64,000 nt of DNA. Source: Meandrina meandrites. Taxonomy: Eukaryota > Cnidaria > Anthozoa > Scleractinia > Meandrinidae. The notes under the pieces are model-generated. The model was not told where the DNA came from, made no database searches, and was given only the letters and a program-made list of their open reading frames with translations. Below, in pieces: positions 1 to 11,658 of this stretch. The stretch lies in the NCBI GenBank assembly GCA_963693305.1, contig OY855906.1:26920289-26984288 (forward strand), in the 5' to 3' direction. The stretch's first letter is position 1. Each line of letters starts with the position of its first letter. The translations under genes and the position numbers were made by a program.

Positions 1-33
1 GGCTTTTCTTAATTTACTTTCCATCCTCTGTTC

Positions 34-277
34 ATGCGTCTGTTTCGTCCGTTCGCCCGTTCGCCCGTTCGCCCGTGCGTCCTTCAGTTGGTTGGTTGGT
101 TGGTTCGTTCGTTCGTTTACTTAGCTACTTACTTACATACCTACCTACCCACCCACCCAACCACCAGCCCACCTACCTACCTACCTACCTACCTACCTAC
201 CTACCTACCTACCTACCTACCTACCTACCTACCTACCTTACTATTGACATACTGTACTTACTTGAATCTACTAACTA

Positions 278-317
<40 letters not shown>

Positions 318-340
318 TATTTATTATTTACTTATTAACC
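34..340. repeat. TACC/TTAC microsatellite tract
   Basis: Tandem CTAC/TACC units dominate about 135-240 and TTAC units about 270-320, preceded by GTTCGCCC units at 45-75. Open frames over this stretch translate only as tetranucleotide repeats, so I do not call a gene. Confidence 0.9.
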
Positions 341-589
341 TGTCCGCTTTGTAGTCTGATGTTGTAATAACAAGATATTGATCACTCTTAGTAACTTTTA
401 AATTTCTTAGAATCTCTTCATTGAGCGCATTTGTCACATGTCATAATAATCATCTTGGTCATCAGGGTTCACTTGACAAAAAGGCGGCCTTGAAGATTAG
501 AATATATTCCATTACTTCTGCAGTAGCCGTATAGGGCGCGATTTGTACCTAACAACAGAACCAACAAATGTATTAAAAATATCAAGGAT

Positions 590-804
590 AGCCGCTCTTA
601 TTAAAAACTGGCAATGGTATATTGCATTTTCTGAGTTTTTATTTGCTAACAGACAATGGTATATGAGCTCATATACCATTGACCACAAATTTCGTAGTCG
701 ATACGCGTCAACGAAAACGGCTGGGGAGTTCAAATATTTGCAATTCTTTGGGCGTTTTTAATAAAACAATTATTCCACACGCGCTTGTTGGATATGAGAT
801 CGTT

Positions 805-837
<33 letters not shown>

Positions 838-870
838 ACCTACCATCTCGATATCTAACGCACGCTCGTG
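590..870 (+). repeat. Dispersed repeat, copy 1 (see 17925-18130)
   Basis: The stretch containing GGTATATGAGCTCATATACC (a perfect palindrome) followed by ATTGACCACAAAT and GATACGCGTCAACGAAAAC recurs at 17925-18130 in the same orientation, with about 10-15% differences. It also contains a GCC-rich hairpin at 810-840. It is an unclassified interspersed repeat. No coding potential is seen. Confidence 0.7.
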
Positions 871-1237
871 CAATAACTGTTAAATACGAAAGCGGATTAT
901 CTCTAGGGATCCTCCCTGTGTTATTTGTTGTGACGAGTTATTATATCTATAACATTTTGAAACATTTCGAGTTGCAAAATTTATAACAAGCAGCAAAGAA
1001 CTGTAAATCTTTAAGTGCATCAATTCCTCTTCAAACCGTTGTAAGAAACCGTCCTTAGAAATAAATGGAAAAGATAGCTCGTGTACACGACCTTCAATTT
1101 TCTAGGGCAGGCTCAATAGGTTCTTATATATATATTATTGATGCATAAGGCGCAATGAGCCAGTTAATAGGTTCTTATTTTTTCAAAGAGTAGCGGAGGT
1201 CATGAAATTTTAAATACAGATGGTGTAAACATTATTA

Positions 1238-1430
1238 TACAATAACTGAGTTACTGTGCACGTTGTGATTGGTTGATGCCTGTTATCTATTAGAGTACAG
1301 ACACACAGATGGCGTCGCTGCGTGGTGTGACTCGCGCACGTGATCAGAGTTCATAGTCCAAGTCAGTCAAAGGTGGTAAGAACATCAGTGACCCACTCGC
1401 CTAGCGGCTCGTGGGCCACTTTTTTGTTCT
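1238..1430 (+). repeat. Dispersed repeat, related copy at 58275-58370
   Basis: ATACAATAACTGAGTTACTG, the GCGTGGTGTG block and the CCAAGTCAGTC block reappear in the same order at 58275-58370 inside a NUP188 intron. It is an unclassified interspersed element. The flanking 870-1235 and 1430-1855 show nothing I can name. Confidence 0.55.
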
Positions 1431-1856
1431 CACCACATTTTGACGTCATCTGTGATCTATAACTGAACATACACACAGCAAAATGGAATCTATTTGTTAA
1501 CTAGATTTCAGACATTAGATTTCTGAAATACTACTAAAAGTGATATTTAAACGATGAAAACAGCAGTAAATATCAAAAGTATAATGTCTGCACTCTTTAA
1601 TACCCTGAAACACATTCAGCTGGGACTGTATCATTACCTAGCCTTCAGTCCTTTCTTCTCATTCTAAAATGTTTACATGCAAACCGAATAAGAATGTTTG
1701 CAAAATGTCAGGCTGAATTGGTTCTTATGAAAATGGGAGTCCAAACGACAAATTTCACGCTGTAGGGTCTTAATTCGCTAGGTTCTTGTATGCGGGATTT
1801 TGCTGAATTTATTTTGCTCTCATTTAGGCTGTCCACGTTTACAAAATTTAGATTGC

Positions 1857-1857
<1 letters not shown>

Positions 1858-1907
<50 letters not shown>

Positions 1908-1942
1908 TTTCATCCTCGTCGTCGTCGTCGTCGTCGTCGTCG
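1858..1942. repeat. ATC and GTC trinucleotide tracts
   Basis: An ATC run of about 50 bp is followed directly by a GTC run of about 28 bp. The apparent poly-His/poly-Arg frame across it is a by-product of the repeats. Confidence 0.9.
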
Positions 1943-2232
1943 TTGTTGCGTCGTTAGCATGCGACGCATAAGACCTCGAAATGTCAATTTAGTGACCTAT
2001 TAACTTACTCATCTTCGAAGAATAAAAGCCATTTCCTCCACATTCTTTATTATCATATCCATCAAACACTGGAATAAAATAAAAAACAATACATACAGAA
2101 ATGGAATCTCACGTTTTATCAAATACATCAAAGAAGATATGCAAAGCTTAAACGTAAAAAAATCTTTAATGCACCACTGCTAGGGACGTAAATCACCAAA
2201 AATTCAACAAACGGAAAAGAATTTGTCAGCTT

Positions 2233-2266
2233 AATTAAAACAACCCTAAATAGGGTTGTTTTAATT
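2233..2266. repeat. Perfect 16-bp-arm hairpin
   Basis: AATTAAAACAACCCTA, then two bases, then its exact reverse complement. There is no adjacent gene, so a role cannot be assigned. It may be the footprint or end of a small inverted-repeat element. Confidence 0.8.
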
Positions 2267-2749
2267 TGCAAATAATACAAATGACTATGACGTGACTAAT
2301 TAGTAACATATCAAACACAGGAGAGAATGACCAAGATGAGAGTTGAAAATACGACGCGGAGCAGAGTATTTTTGAGGAACTTCGAGAAATGAAATAGCTC
2401 CCGTGTAAGCAGTGCCTCAAACGTCTTTTTTTGGCAAGTGACGCTTGCGCCAAGGTCTCTGTTTGGTGATTCAACAGAGCGGACATTTATCATAATCGCA
2501 ACCTCGTTCCCAGGGTTGAAAGCAGAGTAGACCTTGGGACCGAGGTTGATAATCACATTTAGTTTTAACTTACTTGTGTGGCACCATGAGTAAGTAAGGT
2601 ATCCCTTGCTTATCCCTCTGCAGTTGTATTCCCAGTGGTATGGGTACGAGTGAGAAATAATAATACGAGGACACGAGCCCCTAAGATAAAATATATCAAA
2701 AAGAGGGCGAAAATTTAATCAAAGTTTGCATTCATTTTGAACGAAACGT

Positions 2750-3150
2750 CACCTACGGACGGACAGACAGCCGGACTTACGGACAGGGGGACGGGCATAA
2801 GCTGCCGTAGCACGGATGAACAGACACAAGTTTCAAAGATGGACAGATGTAAGGACAAACCAGCGGGACGCACGGACGGACGGACGGACGGACGGACGGA
2901 CGGATGGACAGACAGACAAATAAACAAACCAACAAACAGATAGACAGAAGCAGACAGCCACGCGGACGCGTGGACTGCTGGCGGGAGAGACACGGACAAA
3001 CGAAAAGAGAGACAGAAAGACGGATTATAGATGGACTGACGTAAGGGAGGACGAAAAACAGTCTGGCAGGCAGACAGACTGATTGACTGGTGGAAGAACG
3101 GACACAAACACACGACAAGCACGGGCTTGGCAGACAGATCGACAGGGAAT
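2750..3150. repeat. Degenerate GACA/GACG satellite tract
   Basis: Imperfect ACGG/GACA units run through the whole stretch, and are purest at 2870-2905. Long open frames on both strands here are repeat translations. From 3150 to 5440 I see no gene, only small A- and TTAC-rich patches. Confidence 0.85.
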
Positions 3151-5446
3151 CGCTTCAGTGCTACATTATCAGTATGGAAGCTTTGGAGTGGAATATCAGA
3201 CGCAAATCAAGCAGGAAAAAGTTGAAAAACGTTGCTGGATCTCCCTCACCCATATCCGCCAGTGCAAGAAGAATCAAAATGTTTCGCTCCTCTTGGGATC
3301 TGTAGGAAAATAAATGAAAAAAAAAAAAACAGCAACTGGTTAGGAAATATATTTTAGATCTATATAAAGAAGCGTCGCGACTAAATTTAGACCTAATTTT
3401 ATTTGAAATTCAATATTATTTTGTTAACAACAGTTTACCTCATTTTCCTTCTTAAAATAAAGTCGCTTACTTACTGAGTTACTTACTTGCTTACAACAGA
3501 GAATGTAAGGCTAACTACACTCTTACCTTGTAAAACACAGAAAATGTCGACAAGGGCTTCAAAACATCAACTCTGAAAGCTCCTGTGACAGAATGAAAAG
3601 CGCAGGACCAAGACATTAAGCCAAACTGAACTCGCTTTTGCATTTTAACTGACTTTGCAACCTGACAGAGCCATTTAGATACCCGGGCGTAGTGTAGACG
3701 TATTTGCGAGGGATTAATGGACACTAAAACGAGAATATAGTAACGCAACTTAGCTTTATATAGTAAACTGTAAACGGGAATGTGTTGACAAGACTCGACA
3801 CGCTAAGAGAACATCTCGCTTGACTGAGTTCCATGTGCTCTGTCGCGTGACATTGCTTTCGTTTCCCATGATTCCACTACAGTAGTTGAGAGGGAATGGG
3901 CGGTGGGTGCTGCCGTAAGTTTAAGGTAGGTGTTTGTCGCAAACGTTCTCAAACCCTGGCGCCCTGTTCAACGATTGATTGATACCCTTTTCATCGCTTT
4001 AGAGTCTAATATAATACCGGTATGCATTCATGAGCTTCTCTTCGGGCCAATAGAAATGGACCATAATAACAAAATGTCCGTATGGCGGGTTCTACTGGTG
4101 AGATGGCAAGTAAATTCTCTAGCTAGCAATTTAGCAAGAAGACATTCTTCATACCATCGTAGGTTGACGCAATCCACTGAATAACTTCGTCTTTCATCTT
4201 TCGATCCGGTAAGATGACCACATCTTCGTACGGCACACATACGCTCGAATTGAAACAGTTGTTCTCTTCTTTCATGAGATGATGTCTATTGGAAGAACTG
4301 ACACTAACAACCAGAGTCCAGCCTCCTCCTGCATAAGAAACGGCGTTAAATCCAGCACTTTTAGTAGATTTTAGTACATCAAAGTTTCATAAGGTGGAGG
4401 CTCCGCTACGTGATCCGAAAGAAACACTTTTGTATACCGTCCTTAAAAATAGTAGCCCTTTCACATGTTAGAGTAGAAATACATACTGTACTTCATCACT
4501 TTATTACGTTTCCATTTGACTAACTCCTTAAAATACTTAGATGAGCCTGGCTAGAGAAATTTAGAACTCAACTCTTTTTGTATACTTCAACTCTTAAAAT
4601 ATTCCCTACACATTAATATACCTCTAGCCTGAAAAAGGTACTCCATCTGGACGGAACCTACCCCTATATAGTCCACTATAGGAATTACACCCTCCCCCCT
4701 GGGCTAGAAGTAGTGTGGGAGTTTCTCCATGGAAATCGCAGTTGACACCCCAGCATTTTTTCAGATTGCCCAAGAGGCACTGTGGCAGTTAGATTAAATT
4801 GTCGCACTCGGGAACATAAGACAACAACGCTGACTAGCACTCAAACCAGGAGCTCTTTGGTTTTGGTCTAAACCTCACGAAATTCTCAACCGTTAGGTCT
4901 TCACGCCAAACATGGAATGTCAAATAACGCAAATTACTTTATCAATATTCAAGGTCATCAAACTCAACTATGAAACAAATCCTACCATGATTGTCCATGT
5001 CACAATAGACCTGTACCATTTTGTATTTCAGTGTTATCCAGTAATTACCACTTTTTGCTTCTTTAAGGGCATCCTTTATTTCTGCGCACGAGCGATACTG
5101 TAAAATAGAAACAACGAGAAAAAGACCTTTAAGCGTTTATTCCACCTATTCAACCTCTTCTGTAAGCCCTTGTTGTCTTTTTACCAACATGAATTCTATT
5201 ATTTAAAGTGATGTTTTTCAAACAACATTGTGCCTTTAGGGTTATGATATAAGGAGCCTAAGCCATGCAGGCAATAACCGAACAATTAAAGGGGCACCGT
5301 CAGCCAGTATCGTTTTCGAGACTCTGTTGTTGTTGTCGTTATTATTATTATTATGGGCGTTATAAACACAACATGCAGTATGATTAAAGTTATTCACTTC
5401 ACAAAGATCATTAATAATTAATCGTTAAGATCCCTGGTAATCTAAC

Positions 5447-5752
5447 CTGGGTAGTCTGGTCAGGGTAGTCACTGTACGCATGCCAATTTGAAGCAGGTCC
5501 ATAATCGGATGGGTGTGTCGAGCGATCGGCGTCGTTCAATTCACAGAACAAGGCCGCAAAATGGAAGTTGATGCTTTTACATCGTGGCTCGTTGGCACAT
5601 TTGACCAAGCAGTCACCAATATTAGCTGTATTGCCGCTTGATATCACGTGACCCTTCAGGTAACGTCCGCTTGTTGAATGTGCTCCAGGCCTGCATTGCT
5701 GACCAGCGGCCGGGAGAACAAATGAGGCCAGCAACAACAGCAAACGTTTCAT
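5447..5752 (-). CDS. PAN/apple-domain first coding exon, orphan or partial gene
   Basis: The minus-strand ATG at 5752 opens a signal peptide (MKRLLLLLASFVLPAAGQQC) followed by a PAN/apple-type domain with regularly spaced cysteines and the motifs GRYLKGHVIS, C..KC, INFHF and LNDADR. The exon would end at 5447, where the minus strand reads CAG|GTTAGA, a plausible donor. It is a close paralogue of the exon at 11659-11955. That gene has a second exon encoding a conserved C-terminal domain. I find no counterpart anywhere from 5446 to 1, so this is either a gene with an intron longer than 5.4 kb or a truncated duplicate. A secreted or extracellular role is inferred from the signal peptide. Start choice: an in-frame upstream ATG at 5803 would put 17 residues before the signal peptide, which is unlikely. 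Confidence 0.6.
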
Positions 5753-7149
5753 GATGAGTTGAGAATGCGACTTCCGGCTAAAATAAAGAACACAAGTAAT
5801 CATTCCTCAGTGATAGTTATTTGGTTAAAGATTGCAACTACACTGACAGAACACAGCTCAATCATTGAAGAAACTCATCCACTCCGTCACTGCGCCATAC
5901 TGCGAAAAAATTGAAAAACTGCTGTTAACTGCATTTCCCCGTTTTGGATGTAAAAAGTTTATTCATCAAGCGGTTTCCAAATAATTATCACAGTTCACAT
6001 TTGTAGGCGTAGACCAAATCAAATACACAATTTTAAATGGCATAAAACTACCACGAGATGAAACTGCATTACGTTTTCTTTAGATATCATCCAATTATCT
6101 CAAAAGCATGTTTTTCACTGTATTTATAAACACTCTCATAGAATTTCTTCAAGCTTTGCCAGCATCGTGGCGGCTATGAGAGGTACTAGTTCCCTTGAGT
6201 GATTTCCGAAAAAATCTCCTGGTGCCGAGAAATACGAACGAAAGTGATAAACGTGATGACGCCATTACGTTGCTATGACACCTCCGATGTCAACATAACA
6301 CTGGTCATAACAATATTCTAATTCAGCTATGGTGATGGCTTTTCGACAGCATTGTTAACGGCGATGTTTAATTCTCAAACTCGAGTGGTGTTGCTCCTAA
6401 AAAATTCCAGTCGAGCCACCTTAAGACCCCCAAATCTACCAAAACAACCTCTAGCCGGATCGATTACCACCGTTTGGAACTGCGCTACTTGCAGTTAACC
6501 TTTTCAGTGCATGCGACCTGAAAATTGTTAGTGATTTTTTAGAAGTACATATATATATTGTCATTTGAAATTCATAAATTCGAAATTTTCACTAGAAATT
6601 TGCCATTCCCTTCGTTTTGTTTTGTTAAAAATTGTCCTTTCATCCTATTTTTAACGTGAGTGCAAAAGGGAACCAACGCACCCAGTTTCACACGAATTTG
6701 TCAAACAAATACGACAAATTTAGTTTACATGAGAGAAATTAATTAAAAATAGGCTCAATCATGCAGTATCTGCCGATTTAAAGGGACACTGTTACCAATT
6801 TTTAGGATAACTTTGAAAAGCCAAAGACATTCTAATCACAAGAGACCCAAAAATACTGGCTCAGTTTCGCTTAAAACTGTCCAACCAGTTCCCTGGGACT
6901 ATACTTAAATGTGTTTGGTTGAGGATCGCTAGGATGGGAATGGCTGCAACATCGGGCTGATTTTTTCAAGTTTTTCCTTTGTTTTGTGGAAAAGTCGCCC
7001 GTAATGGACTATGGTTTGTTCTTCCTTTCAGAAACTCAATAAATTTCCTTCTCTTTACTTTCTGGGAGTATTCTGTGTACGTGAAAAAGCATTTCATTTC
7101 ATCGTTAGCACATTTTCACCCGAAGACGTAAAAATTCCCGTCACAATGC

Positions 7150-7806
7150 TTAAGGGGGGAGACTCTTAACTACAGATCTGGAACAGTTGCTAAGGAATTG
7201 CTGAAGACTGTATTTTGAAACAAGCGATTTTGAAGCTTTTTGTAACGCTAAATGATGAATTTTGTATGGGGGTACACCTGCTTTAAAAAAATGTATCATT
7301 GCGCGTGCGAAACTAGTGCCAGTCTCAAACCGCGCGTTAGAATTTAAAATCCCTAAAACTCCACGGAAACAAGGTAAAGTTTCGATTTCTCTTACGAATC
7401 AGAGATAACGTAGCCGTCTTTATAATCTGACGTATGCTTTTACCGTTTACACGAAAAAAAGGAAACGCTACTGATGAAAGTCTGAAAATATGAGTGTTTA
7501 TTACGCCATAACTCTTATAATAATGCGAATTTCACAAAAACGATACGTCACATTACGCATGTGGACGTTCTTTATCTGTTGACACTCATTTTAATTTTAA
7601 AATCTATCCGCCGTTCGAGTTTTAGGGTTTATTCTGTTCTGGTCACGTGACGCGTTAGATATGACCGTGACCTGAAACTCTTGGAGGAATCGTCAATAGA
7701 ACAAACTCGTGCAAAAAGCGTATCTGTATGATGTTTTGTTTCCAAAATATAGCAATTAGAAACCTGCCTTAGAAACAAATTGGTAGTTAAGAGTCACCCC
7801 CCTTAA
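7150..7806. mobile_element. MITE with TTAA flanks, piggyBac-like
   Basis: TTAA at 7150-7153 and 7803-7806 bracket inverted ends of about 20 bp (GGGGGG, one variable base, GACTCTTAACTAC, and the reverse complement). The interior (about 650 bp) has no meaningful ORF. A TTAA target duplication is the hallmark of the piggyBac superfamily, but the transposase source is unseen. The stretch 5760-7148 shows nothing I can support. Confidence 0.7.
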
Positions 7807-9900
7807 GTATGAAGGATTTTTTCTGGACGTGTTTCTGCTAAGTTTTCGTTTCTTAAAATAAACAGCAATATATTAACTTGAGACATGAACAAGCACAGGC
7901 AAAATAATATGCAGGTCATAGTCAGGAAGAAAAACTGACCCAATGTGTGTTGAATTTATAGTCGAAAAGTTTAAACGTATTGATTTAAGTCTAGGATGTT
8001 TTCTATAGAAAAAAGTTCTACATACCTCATTATTTTCTGCATAGAAAGAATAATATCTTCCCGCAGTATAAACGGTATAGCAGAGCTTCAGCGGTGCTCT
8101 GTTAAGCTCTGTCTGCTCTAACAAAACATCTGCCTAACTACCGTGAGTTCTGTATAACTATTCAAACAAAAAGCCAACAAAGCAATTTCTTTTCCAGACC
8201 CATTAAAGAGTGCGTAGGAAATTTATAATTTATTTATTTGTTAAGCCCAAATGAGAAATAAAGCATAAGAAGATTTTCTATCTTATCTACTATCTATCTT
8301 GTCTACTAAGAAAGGCTGTATTTGAAATATAACGTCTGTATTCCTGAACGAATCGAAAGGCCTGTATAGTTTTCGAGATGAGATACTACGAACGAAGTCT
8401 GGAATTGAGACTTTCTGAAGTCGAAGGCAGAGAAATCATTAGAAGAATGGAGATAAACTTGTTTTCTTCGTTAGCGTCTTTCACGACACTTAATATATTT
8501 CTGAATAAGTTTTTTAATTCCACCTGGGGTGCTCTTGAGTGGGAGTCAACTGTACGTGTCTGGTAGTGTTCCAAGAATAACTTTCTTTCTTCTATACTTT
8601 CTTTAAACCTCTTAAAATTTCACTCAAATTCAGTCTCGCCTGAAGATAAATAACCTCAAACCCGCTTTGCTAAATTAAACCACGGATTAAAGAGCTGATT
8701 TGAAATTAGGCTCGGGTGTTAGACGAAACACTATAGAAAACGCTGGAAGATCGAATTCTTTTCAATGAATGAGAAATCAACAGTTGAACTAAATATCGCG
8801 GAGAATTGAAGGAAACGTTAATTGGGAAACCGAAAAGTTAATTATATAGTATAAATATTTTCAAAATATTTCTATACCTGAACCATAGTACATTCTTATG
8901 TAGCTAGGATATAATTCAAGCTGATTTTAAGAACGTAATAGCATTTCCCTTCTTCGCTGCTTGATACCTCATTGGTTAACAGCCAAGAGTTATAAAATAA
9001 ATCTTTTATTACTTTCCTTTTCTTTCATTTTTCTTGTCCTTTTGTTTTCTTTTTTGCTCTAAACAAAAGTTCAGCATACTGAGCAGCATCGATTTTAATT
9101 GCCTAGTAAACCTTGTATTGTCTTTATTAAAAACACTCGCTTTCATAAGGAATCAAAAATTAAAAGATCATGAATATAATATTGTATAGCATGTGGGAGA
9201 AGGAAACTAATTACGTCATGTGTTAAATTCAGGTTTATGTAACCAAAATAAATTCATTCTCTAGGAAGTTTTTAATGTTTAATGATCTTTTCCAATAATT
9301 TTCTGTTTTTTTTTTTCAACGAACATTTGTTCAATTTCCTGAGGGCGCAGTTTGTTTACTGCAGCTGATCGATAGTAGTTTTTTAAATTAATCTCTTTCT
9401 GATACCACAGTGCTATCATTGGATTGAAAACTGGTAGGTTAACTTTATCAGTTTTAGGAGAATTGTTGAATGTTGAATCCCAGCTTGTTTAATTCAGTTA
9501 AGGTCGGTCAGTAACTTTGTGAATACGCTACGCTAGGAACAAATGTAGTTCGTTAACAGCGACATTAAATGTAATTAATGTACTTCTGAACCTGAAAAAA
9601 TTGTATTAGAATCTACAACTAGGGTATAGAAAAAGCAGTCCTTTTTCCTGCGTCGATTGGCGCATTTACAAGATAAAAGTTAGTTTTCAAAATCCATTTT
9701 AGCAGGCTAGATGAAATATGCATAAAGATATCCGGATTAATTTCTAGAAATTTCTTGATGCATCATGTGATATAAACACTGCCGCGTGATGTTCACTGAT
9801 TACGTAACAAAGTTGCTTTGGTTAACAAATCAACAAATACATTTCTATAACGAATTAACAAGCTAAGCAAGTTACGTCCCTACGCAAATGAAAATCTCAT
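7807..9900. other. Gene-less AT-rich intergenic stretch
   Basis: I see no frame with protein-like composition, no paired splice sites around one, and no tandem repeat longer than short A/T runs. Confidence 0.5.
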
Positions 9901-9901
9901 A

Positions 9902-10454
9902 ATGGGAGGCGACTATAATTGCCCACTCGAAAATATTGATAAAATAGGTGGAAAAGACATCAGCAACAAGAAAAATGTGATCCACAGCATAAAGGAAATG
10001 AGCGACAATTTAAGTCTCGACGATATATGGAGACTTCACCACCCGAGTTTTAAAAGTGTTCAAAGCTCCAAACGTAGAAACTAAACTAATTGAAAAATGT
10101 CTTTCTATTAAATCCATTAATGAATTGCCTTTCAAGGTTACATTAGAAAACAGACTCAGATGTTTCCAATACAAGATCATACATAACATTCTACCCACCA
10201 ACAGCAGACTTCATAAAATGAAATTGAAAATTTCTCCAAGTTGCGATCGTTGTAGCTTTCCATATGAAACTTTATCTCATCTGCTTTATGAGTGTTCCAC
10301 CGTACAAACATTCTGGCAAAAAGTTATTGCATGGTGGAATGAAAAACGATCAGAAAAGGTCACCTTAATTGATACAGATATTTTTTACGGTTATAAACCG
10401 GAATCAAGCAGTTTTTATGCCCTGAATCATTTCACATTTTTCTGTCCTGGCTGA
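9902..10454 (+). pseudogene. Internally deleted LINE remnant (endonuclease start joined to RT tail)
   Basis: Frame 1 (9902-10040) shows the end of an APE-type LINE endonuclease: MGGDYNCPL, then LDDIWRLHHP, matching the GDYN and D.WR..P motifs. Frame 2 (about 10065-10454) shows the C-terminal end of a LINE reverse transcriptase ORF: RLRCFQYKIIHNILPTN followed by a zf-RVT-like segment with CDRC, ETLSHLLYEC and FW. The whole reverse transcriptase core, which normally lies between these, is missing, and the join lies about 10040-10060. The tail decays after 10454. The CR1/L2-like affiliation is inference. Confidence 0.75.
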
Positions 10455-10778
10455 ACATGGTTTCTCCAAGTCTTGATATCTTCCTTCTTTTACTCAATGA
10501 AAAGATCCTATATGAACGTATAATTGCTGTTAAAAATAATACTTTGATGAAATTCAGATCAAAATGGACAACACTTTGTGCATGAGCTCCCGGCCCTCAA
10601 ATATTCGCCCCAGAGGTTGTGCCACTATTTTGCTCGCCTTTTTTTATTATTTTTGTTTAAAAAAAACACATGTAATCCAGCGTGATAATTCGGCAATCTA
10701 TTTATCTTGCAAGTAATTTTCTGTACGTCATGCAATAGTAGCTATAAATATGTCGGTGTACATTCTTAGTTTTTAAAC

Positions 10779-11440
10779 CAGGGTTGGACATTAGCGCTCG
10801 CTAATGCCAAAACTGTCGGGCGAGTACAAATCACCGATCACTCGCCCGGTTTGGCGAGTACAATTTATTATTCAAAATAAGGCCTACTCTGGGACCCAAA
10901 GTCGCCCAAAGTCGCCCAAAATCGCCTAAAGTCGCCTAAAATCGCCAAAAGTCGCCTAAAGTCGCCCAAAAACGCCATAAATTTTGGGCAAAATAAGCTT
11001 AAATCGCCTAAAGTCGCCTAAAGTTACGGCGACTTTGGGTCCCAGAGTAGGCCTAAAATAAGCGTAATTTTCTACTTTCCACTTTAAAATTATCTACACT
11101 TTCGACAGCTAATGGGTCGCAAACATACAAAAATAGCTTCGCTGGGTAATCGTTAAATCATGAAGAGACCTTGAAAATGAACTGAGAAACTCAACGGAAA
11201 CCTTGTAAACTTACTTAAACTAGATTAAACTAAGGAACAGTGTCAAACGTGATTAAAAATTAAAGTTGCATATTTCATGTTCGTGGGCTGAGTATGTGGG
11301 GACGGGGCGCTTAATGTTTTCTGTGTTTGTGTGGAGCTATGAGACTGGGCGAGTGAAAAAATTATCTGGGCGAGTGTAGCGTGAAGGTCACTCGCCTAAA
11401 TGGCGAGTGCTCCGAATTTTTAGTTTCCAACCCTGGTCAA
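10779..11440. mobile_element. Non-autonomous element with inverted ends (CCAGGGTTGGA)
   Basis: ACCAGGGTTGGACATTA at the left is matched by TCCAACCCTGGT at the right. Inside each end lie further inverted GGCGAGT/ACTCGCC units. No ORF. It hosts a second nested inverted-repeat element at about 10880-11056. Confidence 0.7.
10880..11056. mobile_element. Nested hairpin element with AAGTCGCC tandem units
   Basis: AGGCCTACTCTGGGACCCAA at the left is the exact inverse of the right end, giving a hairpin whose arms carry repeats of the 10-bp unit AAGTCGCCYA. It lies wholly inside the 10779-11440 element. Confidence 0.7.
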
Positions 11441-11658
11441 CCCTGTAAACTTTTAAAGTGTTCAGTTGAAAAAAATTGCAACTTTTTTATCCAACTGTAA
11501 TGGAATTGAAAATATTGAAATATTGCAGAAAGACCTTATAAATAATAGAATTAATCTTGTCGGTAGAAGAAATTCAATTCATATAACCACCATCAATCAT
11601 GCGGGACTGGACAAAAGCGACCTTCCCACCTAACTTTATTGCAAATTAATTTACAGAA

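Noticed and set aside
1800..2003. Poly-His/poly-Arg frame
   Set aside because: Produced by ATC and GTC trinucleotide runs.
2715..3122. 135-aa minus-strand frame
   Set aside because: It translates a degenerate GACA/GACG tandem repeat (Ser/Pro/Val/Arg periodicity), not a protein.
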